A DNA stretch of 64,000 nucleotides from Cellulophaga algicola DSM 14237 (GCF_000186265.1 NC_014934.1:3224001-3288000); one strand, 5' to 3'; counted from the stretch's first letter, positions 30,960 through 40,107 are shown. Numbers and translations are program-made. Notes: generated from the sequence alone by a model not told the origin.

Positions 30960-32921
30960 ATGAAAAAGACACTATACTGCTATCTATTTTGTTTTTTTGG
31001 AATGCTAACTTTTGGTTATGCACAACAATCTAAATTAAAAAAGGCAGAAGAAAATTTCAATAATCATTCGTATGCCTTAGCAATAAAAAGTTACGAAGAA
31101 TTAATAGCCAAAGGGTATGAATCTGAGGTGATTTATAAAAACCTTGGTGATGCTAATTTTAATAATGCTAATTATGCTAAGGCGGCGGAATGGTATGGTA
31201 AATTATTCGATTTAAAATCGGATGACATAGGCGCAGAATATTATTTTAGGTATGCACAGTCTTTAAAATCCATTGACGATTATAAAAAGTCGGACGCCTA
31301 TATGAAGAAATTCCAAAAAATAAAGGTTTCTGATTCAAGAGCGCAGAAATTTGCAGAAAATAGCGATTATTTAGAGCAAATAAGGTCAAAAACAAAGCGA
31401 TTCACCTTAAAAAAAATTTCTGTCAATTCTAAGAATTCAGAATTTGCCCCATCAATATATCAAGGGAATTTAGTTTTTGCAAGTGCACGGGATACAGGTT
31501 TGTTAGTAAATAACATACATAAATGGACCAATGCTGCTTATTTAAATTTGTATCAAGCAGACTCTACTAATGAGGAAGGGACTTTTAAAACACCAGAAGT
31601 TTTTTCTAAACAATTAAATTCAAAAACCCACGAATCATCAACAGCATTTTCAAAAGAGGGTAGCACGGTTTACTTTACTAGAAATAACAGTAAAAATGGT
31701 AATTTTGTGGAGGATGAAGCAGGCTTAAGTCGCTTAAAAATTTATAGAGCGAACTTAGAAAATGGTGTTTGGGGTAATGTAACAGAGTTACCTTTTAATA
31801 GCAATGAATATTCTACTGCGCACCCTAGTTTAAGTGCCGATGAAAAAACATTATACTTTGCATCAGACATGCCGCCAAGTTTTGGTGCTTCTGATATTTT
31901 TAAAGTAACCATAAATGAGGATGGTACTTTTGGCACTCCAGAGAATTTAGGAAATACGGTCAATACAGAAGCTCGGGAAACATTCCCGTTTATGGCAGCA
32001 AGTGGCGATTTGTATTTTTCTTCGGATGGACATCCAGGATTGGGAGGATTAGATGTGTATACAGTATCCGCTAAAACCGGAGCTGTTTCTAATGTAGGTG
32101 TTCCTATAAATAGTAAACAAGATGATTTTTCTATCATTTTAGATGAAGATAAATTAAACGGATATTTTGCGTCAAATAGAACAGGCGGAATGGGGGATGA
32201 TGATATTTACGCATTTTCCTTCGAAAAAATAGAAACAGAATCAGAAGAGTTTGCTTCAAAAATAAATGGTTCTATTATAGATAAAGTAACAGGAGAACTG
32301 ATTCCTTTTGGTAAAGTTTCAGTGTATGATTATACCAACAATAATCTGTTTGAAATTAATGCTGATATTGAAGGTAAATTTTCTTCTCCTATAGAATTTC
32401 CAAGTAAAAAATACCGTTTTGTTGCTGAGGTAGATGGCTATAATGATGAGACCGTATATTTAATAACCCCAATGGGTACCGTCGATGAAATTTTAGAAGA
32501 ATTAAATTTTATCATAGCCATGGAGAAAGGAGATAAATCTTCCGTAATTGGTGCAGATTTGGTAGAAATTTTAAAACTTAAAACTATCTTTTTTAATACG
32601 AATAGTTCGTATTTAAACGCAAATGCTTATCCAGAATTAGATAAGGTAGTTGCTTATATGAAAGAATTTCCAAATGCTCGTGTAGAGGTAGGTTCACATT
32701 CCGATAGTAGAGATAGTGATCGTTATAATCTATGGTTATCAGACCGTAGAGCTAAATCTACCGTTAGCTATATTGTTTCTATGGGAATTTCTGAAGACCG
32801 CATTACAGCAACCGGCTACGGAGAAACCTTATTGGTAAATAAATGTATTAATGATGCACCATGCTCAGAAGCAGAACATGCGTTGAACCGTAGATCAGAA
32901 TTTATAGTTTTTCAGAATTAA
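30960..32921 (+). CDS. OmpA-family protein with TPR, beta-propeller and peptidoglycan-binding domains
   Basis: 653 residues. A signal peptide (ends GYAQQ) is followed by tetratricopeptide-like helices (~25-130), a PD40/WD40-like propeller (~155-425, with SADEKTLYFASDMP and GGLDVYTVS blades), a carboxypeptidase-regulatory-like beta domain (~440-520) and a C-terminal OmpA domain (~535-650) with IFFNTNSSYL and LSDRRAKSTVSYIV. OmpA domains bind peptidoglycan, so the protein probably ties the T9SS adhesin/PorP complex to the wall. It is related in layout to PorE. It starts 2 bases after the PorP-like gene and ends the operon. Confidence 0.9.
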   Translation: MKKTLYCYLFCFFGMLTFGYAQQSKLKKAEENFNNHSYALAIKSYEELIAKGYESEVIYKNLGDANFNNANYAKAAEWYGKLFDLKSDDIGAEYYFRYAQSLKSIDDYKKSDAYMKKFQKIKVSDSRAQKFAENSDYLEQIRSKTKRFTLKKISVNSKNSEFAPSIYQGNLVFASARDTGLLVNNIHKWTNAAYLNLYQADSTNEEGTFKTPEVFSKQLNSKTHESSTAFSKEGSTVYFTRNNSKNGNFVEDEAGLSRLKIYRANLENGVWGNVTELPFNSNEYSTAHPSLSADEKTLYFASDMPPSFGASDIFKVTINEDGTFGTPENLGNTVNTEARETFPFMAASGDLYFSSDGHPGLGGLDVYTVSAKTGAVSNVGVPINSKQDDFSIILDEDKLNGYFASNRTGGMGDDDIYAFSFEKIETESEEFASKINGSIIDKVTGELIPFGKVSVYDYTNNNLFEINADIEGKFSSPIEFPSKKYRFVAEVDGYNDETVYLITPMGTVDEILEELNFIIAMEKGDKSSVIGADLVEILKLKTIFFNTNSSYLNANAYPELDKVVAYMKEFPNARVEVGSHSDSRDSDRYNLWLSDRRAKSTVSYIVSMGISEDRITATGYGETLLVNKCINDAPCSEAEHALNRRSEFIVFQN

Positions 32922-32949
32922 ACTTTTGGAGGCAAGAGTAAACTAAAGC

Positions 32950-33936
32950 TTACAATTGTTTTTTATACTGTTTGGGCGTAGTTCCTGTTTTCTTTTTAAA
33001 AGCTGCGGTGAAATGGGTCGCATTTTTATACCCCACTTCTTCAGCAATTTGATAGACCATTTTTTGGGAGTTTTCTAATAAAAGTTTGGCTTGATCCATT
33101 TTTTCTGTAGTCGTATAATCGTGTATAGAATACCCAAAAACCCTGATAAATTCTTTATTTAATGCCGGGCCTGTGATTCCCACTTCATCTCCTAAATCTG
33201 TTAACGTGATGTTCTTGTGTATGTTTGTTTTTATGAACTGTTTTACATCATATAAAATATTTAGAATCTTAGTTTGATTTGTTTTAGTAGGACTTACTTC
33301 ATTTTTTTTATAAAGTTCCATTTGTAACGCAATAAGCTCAAATACTTTTGCTCTCAAATACAACCGATTGGCTTTTTCAACACTATCTTTTTTTTCAATA
33401 CTTAAAAGAATACTTAAAAGTTCTTCGGTAATAGGAAGAATTAATTTTTCATCCGTTAATTTTTTAAAATCATAATCGTTTATAAAACCATGATTAATTA
33501 AAAATGTTTTTGGCACCACGATCCTAATTTCTTTAAATTGTTTCTTCCCTAAAATTCTACTATATCCACTAAAATGATCAATGCTCGCCATATAGGATGC
33601 TCTGTTTTCATAAAATATTTGTTGGATGTCATCAATATAAATAATTTTTTCACCTGTAATTAGAAAACATATTTGCAAAATCTCCTTAGCAATTTCTGGC
33701 TTATACAGAAGGTCTTTATGCAATTGAAACCTGCTCAGGGTAATTTCAATGTCTTCTGAAATGAAATAATTTATAGTGCCATCACCAAATTTAGGTAGCA
33801 GATGGTATTGTTGTAAACTCACGCCTTTACTAGAGTAATTGTTTATTTCTACGCCAATTTCATCTCTAAGACATTTCACGGATAGCCGTAAATCACACAC
33901 TTCTTCATTGTTGCAATTGCGTCTTTTTTTTATCAT
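32950..33936 (-). CDS. AraC-family transcriptional regulator of the iron locus, PchR-like
   Basis: 328 residues. The C terminus (~225-325) has two helix-turn-helix motifs: ITLTDLGDEVGITGPALNKE and the signature segment VYQIAEEVGYKNATHFTAAF. The N-terminal part lacks a recognised ligand domain but resembles PchR-type regulators, which sense ferric siderophore. It is divergent from a TonB-dependent siderophore receptor, from which it is separated by 82 bases holding a symmetric promoter, so it most likely controls that receptor operon and itself. Cysteines cluster at the N terminus (CNNEEVC), which might sense metal; that is inference. Confidence 0.85.
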   Translation of the reverse strand: MIKKRRNCNNEEVCDLRLSVKCLRDEIGVEINNYSSKGVSLQQYHLLPKFGDGTINYFISEDIEITLSRFQLHKDLLYKPEIAKEILQICFLITGEKIIYIDDIQQIFYENRASYMASIDHFSGYSRILGKKQFKEIRIVVPKTFLINHGFINDYDFKKLTDEKLILPITEELLSILLSIEKKDSVEKANRLYLRAKVFELIALQMELYKKNEVSPTKTNQTKILNILYDVKQFIKTNIHKNITLTDLGDEVGITGPALNKEFIRVFGYSIHDYTTTEKMDQAKLLLENSQKMVYQIAEEVGYKNATHFTAAFKKKTGTTPKQYKKQL

Positions 33937-33945
33937 AACTCGTCG

Positions 33946-33975
33946 TTTGAAATTAAGCAGTCCTTTTTAAGTTTG
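33946..33975 (+). promoter_or_regulatory. Promoter of the TonB receptor operon
   Basis: TTTG at 33946-33949, an 18-base spacer, and TAAGTTTG at 33968-33975 match the Bacteroidota consensus. Initiation near 33982 gives a leader of about 37 bases before the ATG at 34019. Confidence 0.7.
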
Positions 33976-33981
33976 CAGCCA

Positions 33982-34012
33982 CAAACTTATTTAGACTAAT
34001 TAAAAATAACAA
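33982..34012 (-). promoter_or_regulatory. Divergent promoter of the AraC regulator, mirror of the receptor promoter
   Basis: On the minus strand TAAGTTTG occupies 33989-33982 and TTG lies at 34012-34010, a 20-base spacer, slightly longer than usual. Together with the plus-strand -7 element it forms a perfect 8-bp inverted repeat with a 6-base centre (33968-33989). Confidence 0.5.
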
Positions 34013-34018
34013 ATTATA

Positions 34019-36358
34019 ATGCTTAAAAATTTATTTGCGTTTGTAGCAATTTTCGGAATAGTATCTTTTTCTGTAGCTCAAACCAGTACCGTAAAGGGTA
34101 GTGTAGTAAATTCACAAAACAAACCAATAGCAGATGTTACTGTTGTATTAGAACATACGTCTTATGGGGTGATGACCAATGCTAAGGGACTGTTTAATAT
34201 AACCTCTGTCCCTGCAGGGACTTATACGTTAGACGTATCTTGTATTGGGTTTTCTACAGTAAAAAAGACAATTACAGTTGTAGCAAATAAAACAACAAAC
34301 GTAGCGTCTATACAACTTACGGACCATGAAGAGGCTTTAGAAGAAGTGGTCGTTAATGGGCGCCAGAATAAATATAGCGTTAAAACGCCTTCTACCTCTT
34401 TGCGTCTAAAAACGGAAATTGTAAACCTACCTCAAAATATACAGGTAGTAAGTAGTGATTTACTTAAAGACCAACAAGTAACCAATATTATGGATGGTTT
34501 AATTCGTAATGTAAGTGGGGTCACCATGTTAGAGCATTGGGGGAGTTTTGCACGGGTAAATATGCGTGGCTTTCGATTGCCAGCGTTTAGAAACGGAGTA
34601 AATATTCAAGATTCTTGGGGGCCACTATCTGAAGATATGAGTAGTGTAGAACGGATAGAATTTGTGAAAGGACCAGCAGGGTTTATGATGTCTGCAGGAG
34701 AACCTGGCGGATTTTATAATGTTGTCACTAAAATGCCTACCATAAATCGTGTAGCAGAAATATCTGTAGCTGCAGGTAGTTTTGATAGTTACAGAGCCAC
34801 GGCAGATTTTGGTGGTAAACTTACGGAGAATGGTAAATTATTATATCGTTTAAACGGAATGTACCAAACAGCAGATTCTCATAGAGGAGGAGAAGACGCG
34901 GAACGTTTTGGAATATCTCCTTCAATAACCTATAACGTTTCAGATAAAACTTCTTTAACAACGCAGTTAAGTATACAAGATGCCGAGAGTTTTTTAGGAT
35001 CGGCCTATGTTTTTGCTCCTGTAGATGGTGGGTATGGTAGTTTAGATCGAGATTTTAAATTTACAGATTCAAATTATCCAGCGACAAATATTCAAGAAAC
35101 TTCTTTATTTACAAATTTTAACCATGATTTTTCCAATAACTGGAGTGTAGCATCTCAATTTGCATACATGAGATATGATCAAGTAGGGAATTCTATTTGG
35201 CTATCGAGTTTAGATTCTGATACAGGAGACGCTGCTCGTTATATAAGTATTTGGGACGCTTTATCTGTTGGGAAGTATTTTCAGACTTATGTAAATGGAA
35301 AATTTAACACTGGAAATGTGAGTCATAAAATTCTTGGAGGTTATGATTTTAGTCAAAAAGAATATTGGGCAGACTTTAGTCAATCTGCAGTAATCGATGT
35401 AAATGAGCCTTTTAATATTTACAATCCAACGTATGGTAATTCTGTCTTACCAAATTTTGATAGATCTGTAGATTTGAAATTTAGAGATGGTGTTTATAAT
35501 TACGGTACCACCGTTAGCGCATTTTATTTTCAGGATGAAATAGGTTTATTTCAAGATAAGCTTAGACTAACATTGGCGGGTAGGTATACTAATTTAAAGA
35601 CAATTGGTAAAGATGAGAGCGATGAGAAATTTACCCCTAGAGTAGGATTAAGTGTAGATGTACTGCCAACACTAAAAGCCTATGCCTTATACGATCAATC
35701 TTTTCAAGGACAAACGGGAATTAGTGAAGCAGGAGCTTATTTTGATCCTGAAGAGGCTAATGATATTGAAGGAGGTCTTAAGAAAACTTTTTTTAATGGA
35801 CGTTTAAAAACATCTTTAGGAGTATATCAAATTACTAAAGAAAATGTATTGGTAACGGATCCTGATAATGTCAATTTCTCTATTCAGTTAGGGGAGATAC
35901 AATCAAAGGGTGTTGAGTTTGATTTGCAAGGGGAAATTACGCCAGAATTGAATATCATTTTAAATTATGCCAATACCAATGTTGAAATCACAGAAGATAC
36001 CAATCCAGACAATATAGGAACAAGAGTGGCAGGGCATGCAAGGCATATGACTAATGGCTGGTTGAACTATAGTTTTCCTGAAGCTTCAAAATTAAGAGGT
36101 TTTGGCGCATCACTGGGGTATCAATATCAAATAGATCGTTCTACTTGGGCTTGGGGCGCAGATAATCAAAGTGATTTACCTGATTACTTCAGATTAGACG
36201 GCGGACTTTCTTGGCAAAATAGCAAGCTTAGAATACAAGCAAACGTAAATAATATCCTGAATGAATACTTGTATTCAGGCTCTAACTATGGAACTTATTT
36301 ATACTGGCAATCAGAACCAGGAATTAACGGAAGGCTTACAGTAACCTATTCATTTTAA
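34019..36358 (+). CDS. TonB-dependent siderophore receptor
   Basis: 779 residues. A signal peptide (ending VSFSVAQ) is followed by a carboxypeptidase-regulatory-like domain (~22-110), a plug domain (~125-240, with LKTEIVNLPQNIQVVSSDLL and VERIEFVKGPAGFMMSAGEP), and a long beta-barrel ending in an aromatic terminal strand (INGRLTVTYSF). The plug sequence is that of FhuE/FoxA/FpvA-type ferric siderophore receptors. The protein takes up a ferric siderophore across the outer membrane using TonB energy. First gene of an operon reaching 39326; the AraC gene is divergent. The siderophore is unknown and no biosynthesis genes are nearby, which suggests use of a siderophore made by others. Confidence 0.92.
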   Translation: MLKNLFAFVAIFGIVSFSVAQTSTVKGSVVNSQNKPIADVTVVLEHTSYGVMTNAKGLFNITSVPAGTYTLDVSCIGFSTVKKTITVVANKTTNVASIQLTDHEEALEEVVVNGRQNKYSVKTPSTSLRLKTEIVNLPQNIQVVSSDLLKDQQVTNIMDGLIRNVSGVTMLEHWGSFARVNMRGFRLPAFRNGVNIQDSWGPLSEDMSSVERIEFVKGPAGFMMSAGEPGGFYNVVTKMPTINRVAEISVAAGSFDSYRATADFGGKLTENGKLLYRLNGMYQTADSHRGGEDAERFGISPSITYNVSDKTSLTTQLSIQDAESFLGSAYVFAPVDGGYGSLDRDFKFTDSNYPATNIQETSLFTNFNHDFSNNWSVASQFAYMRYDQVGNSIWLSSLDSDTGDAARYISIWDALSVGKYFQTYVNGKFNTGNVSHKILGGYDFSQKEYWADFSQSAVIDVNEPFNIYNPTYGNSVLPNFDRSVDLKFRDGVYNYGTTVSAFYFQDEIGLFQDKLRLTLAGRYTNLKTIGKDESDEKFTPRVGLSVDVLPTLKAYALYDQSFQGQTGISEAGAYFDPEEANDIEGGLKKTFFNGRLKTSLGVYQITKENVLVTDPDNVNFSIQLGEIQSKGVEFDLQGEITPELNIILNYANTNVEITEDTNPDNIGTRVAGHARHMTNGWLNYSFPEASKLRGFGASLGYQYQIDRSTWAWGADNQSDLPDYFRLDGGLSWQNSKLRIQANVNNILNEYLYSGSNYGTYLYWQSEPGINGRLTVTYSF

Positions 36359-36370
36359 ACGGAACTAATT

Positions 36371-37087
36371 ATGAAAAAATCAATTTTAACTTTTGCAATA
36401 CTCCTATTTGCTACCGCGCAAAGTTTCGCACATTATTTGTGGATCGAAGCAAATCCGCAAGGGGAGAAAGGAAAAAAACAGGAAGTAAGAGTGTACTTTG
36501 GAGAATATACCTACGGCGTTATTGAAAAAGTAAATGGAGAAGCTTTTCCTAGCGTAAAAGATTTTACACTTTGGGTGGTAGACAGTGAAGGAATAAAAAG
36601 TGAATTGTCTGTGCGCGCTAAAGAAGACTATTATGTAGGTTATTTTACACCAAAGCAAGAGGGAGTGTATACTGTAGTCTTAAATAATGATGCTATTAAT
36701 GTTATTGATTATACCGAGTATGATTTCGGAATTTTCAAAACACATTACAATTCCATCGCAAAAATAGCCATAGGAAAAGCGAAAGGAGAAACAGCAATCT
36801 TAAATGACTCAGGAATAACAGTTAAAGATGTTTCCGAAAATAAAGAAGAAGTAAAACTACAGGTTTTATTTAAAAATGAGCCTTTAGCAAAAAATGAATT
36901 TAAAGTATATGTGGCAGATTTATGGACCAAAACACTAGAAACCGATGAAAATGGGTATGTGCAATTTAAAAAGCCATGGGATACCAAGTACATCATTGAA
37001 ACTACAGTTGAAGAACGCATACCCGGGACGTACAATGGGGATGCTTATGAGTTTATTTGGCATTGCGCAACGTATTGTATTCAATAG
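36371..37087 (+). CDS. DUF4198-type periplasmic protein
   Basis: 238 residues with a signal peptide (ending AQSFA) followed by HYLWIEA, the typical mature start of DUF4198 proteins, in which an exposed N-terminal His may bind metal (inference). Two beta-sandwich-like sections follow, the second with LFKNEPLAKNEFKVYVADLW. The C terminus has two Cys (HCATYC). Such proteins sit beside iron, cobalt or nickel uptake genes. It lies 12 bases after the receptor and shares its operon. Probable role: periplasmic handling of metal or ferric siderophore. Confidence 0.8.
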   Translation: MKKSILTFAILLFATAQSFAHYLWIEANPQGEKGKKQEVRVYFGEYTYGVIEKVNGEAFPSVKDFTLWVVDSEGIKSELSVRAKEDYYVGYFTPKQEGVYTVVLNNDAINVIDYTEYDFGIFKTHYNSIAKIAIGKAKGETAILNDSGITVKDVSENKEEVKLQVLFKNEPLAKNEFKVYVADLWTKTLETDENGYVQFKKPWDTKYIIETTVEERIPGTYNGDAYEFIWHCATYCIQ

Positions 37088-37120
37088 CATTATTTAAGTG
37101 AGTTAGTTTATTTTTTCTCA

Positions 37121-37156
37121 AACAATTCTGGATGAGCTCATGCATCCAGGGTTGTT
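37121..37156 (+). promoter_or_regulatory. Stable hairpin directly before a start codon in the siderophore operon
   Basis: AACAAttCTGGATG pairs with CATCCAGggTTGTT (12 Watson-Crick pairs plus two possible G-U pairs) around an 8-base loop. It ends four bases before the ATG at 37160 and is followed by only a short T run. It could weaken downstream translation or partly terminate the transcript after the DUF4198 gene. Confidence 0.6.
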
Positions 37157-37159
37157 TTA

Positions 37160-37504
37160 ATGGTTCAATTTATGATTTCAATTGCAATATTTCTTGTTTT
37201 CATTTCCTTCTATATGTTTTATAATACGTCAAAAAGAGCGGTAAAACATGTTGGTTTCGGCTTCGAAAACTGGATAGAAACTCATCGTAGTTTCGGAAAA
37301 ATATTTGCTAGTATTTTAATAGCTATTTCTGTTTTTTTACACAGTTACTTATTTGGCTTAGGAAGTGGACTTCTTGTTTTTCTAATTACACTAATGCTCC
37401 TTGCTAGCTTTATTGTTTTATTAGCCCCTTTACACTTAATCACGTATAAAATTGCACTTCTAATTTTCATTCCGTGTTTTTGTTTTGAAACCTTTCTATT
37501 ATAA
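37160..37504 (+). CDS. Small membrane protein, DUF3325-like
   Basis: 114 residues with three or four hydrophobic helices (MISIAIFLVFISFYMFY, FASILIAISVFLHSYLFGLG, LLVFLITLMLLASFIVLLAPL). Position between a siderophore receptor and a PepSY protein, and size, match the DUF3325 proteins of proteobacterial siderophore loci, which accompany iron-reductase genes. A second in-frame ATG at 37172 could be the true start, since the first sits right under the hairpin at 37121-37156. Family assignment is moderate. Confidence 0.65.
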   Translation: MVQFMISIAIFLVFISFYMFYNTSKRAVKHVGFGFENWIETHRSFGKIFASILIAISVFLHSYLFGLGSGLLVFLITLMLLASFIVLLAPLHLITYKIALLIFIPCFCFETFLL

Positions 37505-37509
37505 GTACT

Positions 37510-37809
37510 ATGCCAGCAAATAAAAAATACTTATCCTCTAATTGGCAACGTTTTGCTAAGATCACAGCCGGAATAGTCGGAGGGTATTTAGTGAGCATTT
37601 CTTCTCATATAGCACTTGCTTATGTAATTAACCATACCGCAATAATAATCACAGCTACCTTTACGGGGTTCATACTTTGGGTGGTATTAATGATTGTTGC
37701 TTTTTTAGCTAAAAACGGTTGGAAAATATGGGCAGTTTATCTCTTAATCACTTTAGTATTTTCCTTTTTAATTTACATAGGTAAAATTTACAATCCAATT
37801 ATAGCCTAA
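37510..37809 (+). CDS. Small membrane protein, DUF3649-like
   Basis: 99 residues with three hydrophobic helices and a basic start (MPANKKYLSSNWQRFAKITA). The segment IVGGYLVSISSHIALAYV and its place just before a PepSY reductase-like gene fit DUF3649 iron-uptake proteins. Its stop overlaps the next start by one base (TAATG), so the two are translationally coupled and likely act in one complex. Confidence 0.7.
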   Translation: MPANKKYLSSNWQRFAKITAGIVGGYLVSISSHIALAYVINHTAIIITATFTGFILWVVLMIVAFLAKNGWKIWAVYLLITLVFSFLIYIGKIYNPIIA

Positions 37810-39326
37810 TGAAAAACCGAACTTATAATATTCTTTTTCATACCCATACCGTAAGTGGTATTGTAATAAGTGTAGCTCTTTACGTAATTTTTTTTGCAGG
37901 TTCTTTTTCTTTTTTTAGAGATGAAATTGTGAATTGGGAGCGCAATCAAACTGTAGAAATTACAGATGATATGCAATTTAATGTAGATGCTGTTCTAGAT
38001 ACCATTACTAAAACGCACAATTTATATGGCAGGGATATTGAACTAAAAAAATATTTTAGAGAACAGCAAGTGGGAGTTTCCATTGCCGCTTCAAAAGATT
38101 CAGTAGCGCCAGAAGAAACTAAGAGTGCACAATTCTTCTACATAGACACTAAAAATTTTAAAGAAAATACCTATTTAGAGTCTTATTCATTGGGCGAATT
38201 TCTATATCGTTTGCATTTCTTTGCTCAAATACCCTATCCTATGGGGTATTACTTATCTGGTTTTGTGGCGCTATTTTTTTTGTTTGCCATTATCACAGGA
38301 GTACTCGTTCATTGGAAGAAGATAGTCTCAAATTTCTATGTTTTCAGGCCACTAGAAAAATTAAAAACAATGTGGACAGATGCACATACTACATTAGGGA
38401 TGTTAGGGTTACCGTTTCAATTTGTTTATGCAGTTACGGGAGCATTTTTTATGATAAAACTACTTTTAGTGGCTCCTAATGTTTTGATCATGTATAATGG
38501 GGATCAAGCCAAATTTTATGAGGATTTGGGCTATGCGCATCCTAGTTATCAACCTGTGTATAAAAAACTAATGGCAGATGTTTCTGTAGCTAATTATATG
38601 GAACAGACCCAAAAAAAATGGAAAGACTTTGAAATTTCTGAAGTACATATTTTTAATTATGGCGATGAAAATATGCATGTTTTGCTCAATGGACATTTAG
38701 CATATACAGCTAGTTTTAATGGCATGGGGGAAGTGATCTACAAGGCTAAAACGGGAGAAATAGTTTCAGAGAAAAACCCGATTACGGAGCAAAGTTATGT
38801 AGAAGCCGTTAAGAATATCTTGTATAGAATCCATTATGGAGATTATGGAGGCTTGGCGTTAAAACTATTAAGTATGTTGTTAGGTTTTGTCACCTGTTTT
38901 GTTATTATCTCTGGAGTTATGATTTGGTTGGTTGCTCGTGATAAAAAAAATATACCAGAGAAAAAACGCCGTTTTAACGAGAGGGTAGTTCAAATTTATT
39001 TGGCAATATGTTTAAGTATGTTTCCAATTACAGCACTGAGTTTTATAGCGGTTAAACTAGTAGAACCTGCGAGTCAATCTTTTATTTATAACTTTTATTT
39101 TATAGGTTGGTTAGCGTTAACATTGGTGTTTGTCTTTAAAAAAGACAATGCGTTTACGAATAAAACGTCTTTGCTTTTAGGGAGTCTTTTTGGTTTGCTA
39201 GTACCCGTGTGTAATGGTGTTGTTACTGGTAATTGGTTGTGGGTTAGTATTAAAAATGGGTATACACAATCATTTATTGTAGATGTGATTGTTGATCGCT
39301 ATTTTTGGTTTTTTGGTCTTCTATAA
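37809..39326 (+). CDS. PepSY-associated transmembrane protein, probable ferric-siderophore reductase (PiuB/FpvG-like)
   Basis: 505 residues. The N-terminal helix carries FHTHTVSGIVISVALYVIFF, then a periplasmic PepSY-like domain, a second helix pair (YYLSGFVALFFLFAIITGVLVHWKK), DAHTTLGMLGLPFQFVYAVTG, and several C-terminal helices. Paired His in the helices could bind haem. Relatives such as FpvG reduce iron from siderophores in the periplasm. It is the last gene of the operon and is coupled to the DUF3649-like protein. Together with the receptor this forms uptake plus reduction. Specificity unknown. Confidence 0.85.
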   Translation: MKNRTYNILFHTHTVSGIVISVALYVIFFAGSFSFFRDEIVNWERNQTVEITDDMQFNVDAVLDTITKTHNLYGRDIELKKYFREQQVGVSIAASKDSVAPEETKSAQFFYIDTKNFKENTYLESYSLGEFLYRLHFFAQIPYPMGYYLSGFVALFFLFAIITGVLVHWKKIVSNFYVFRPLEKLKTMWTDAHTTLGMLGLPFQFVYAVTGAFFMIKLLLVAPNVLIMYNGDQAKFYEDLGYAHPSYQPVYKKLMADVSVANYMEQTQKKWKDFEISEVHIFNYGDENMHVLLNGHLAYTASFNGMGEVIYKAKTGEIVSEKNPITEQSYVEAVKNILYRIHYGDYGGLALKLLSMLLGFVTCFVIISGVMIWLVARDKKNIPEKKRRFNERVVQIYLAICLSMFPITALSFIAVKLVEPASQSFIYNFYFIGWLALTLVFVFKKDNAFTNKTSLLLGSLFGLLVPVCNGVVTGNWLWVSIKNGYTQSFIVDVIVDRYFWFFGLL

Positions 39327-39417
39327 AATGAATAAGAATGCAAAAAAACAGAAAAGGAATTAAATAGATTTTTTAATCTCTTATTAAATAGTGTAATTTT
39401 AGAGAAATTTACGCTTT

Positions 39418-40071
39418 ATGACTATTCATAATTTTGAAACTAAAAATTCAGTTTTAAACAAATTTATTGCAGAATTACGTGATGTAACCATACAAAAAGA
39501 CAGTATGCGTTTTCGAAAAAATATTGAACGCGTAGGAGAGGTTTTAAGTTATGAATTAAGCAAAACCTTAGCCTATACAGATCAGTTAACTACAACGCCA
39601 TTAGGAGAAAAGACAATACCTTTAGCGCCCTCAGATATTGTTATCTGTTCTATACTTAGAGCGGGTTTACCTTTTCATCAAGGAATTTTAAATTATTTTG
39701 ATGATGCCGAAAATGGTTTTATTTCAGCATATCGTCATCATGAAAATGATTCGGACGATTTTGAAGTTATTGTAAATTATTTTGCGGCTCCAAATTTAGA
39801 AGGCAAGACACTACTTCTTGTAGATCCCATGTTGGCTACCGGAAGAACATTAGAAAATGTTTTAAAAGGTTTAGAAGGTTATGGTACCCCTAAAGAAATT
39901 CATATTGTTTCGGTGATAGGATCAGAAGAAGGAATTACCTACGTAAATTCAATATTTCCAGAAAGTACCCAACTATGGATTGCAGCAGTAGATAAAGAGC
40001 TTAACGCTAAAGGGTACATAATTCCAGGTCTTGGCGATGCAGGAGATTTAGCTTACGGATCAAAACTTTAA
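39418..40071 (+). CDS. upp: Uracil phosphoribosyltransferase
   Basis: 217 residues. It makes UMP from uracil and PRPP in pyrimidine salvage, in the cytoplasm. LLLVDPMLATGRTLENVL is the PRPP-binding motif and IPGLGDAGDLAYG is the uracil-binding C-terminal signature. CSILRAGLPFHQG is also conserved. Full length for the family. It has no obvious operon partner; a pair of decayed genes lies convergent to it. Confidence 0.96.
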   Translation: MTIHNFETKNSVLNKFIAELRDVTIQKDSMRFRKNIERVGEVLSYELSKTLAYTDQLTTTPLGEKTIPLAPSDIVICSILRAGLPFHQGILNYFDDAENGFISAYRHHENDSDDFEVIVNYFAAPNLEGKTLLLVDPMLATGRTLENVLKGLEGYGTPKEIHIVSVIGSEEGITYVNSIFPESTQLWIAAVDKELNAKGYIIPGLGDAGDLAYGSKL

Positions 40072-40107
40072 GCTTTTTTCTAAGCTTCAAATGCTGCACG
40101 AATTTTA

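Noticed and set aside
40072-40090. AAGCTT...AAGCTT repeat after upp as a terminator
   Set aside because: The stem would be only six bases with no T tract following in a suitable place.
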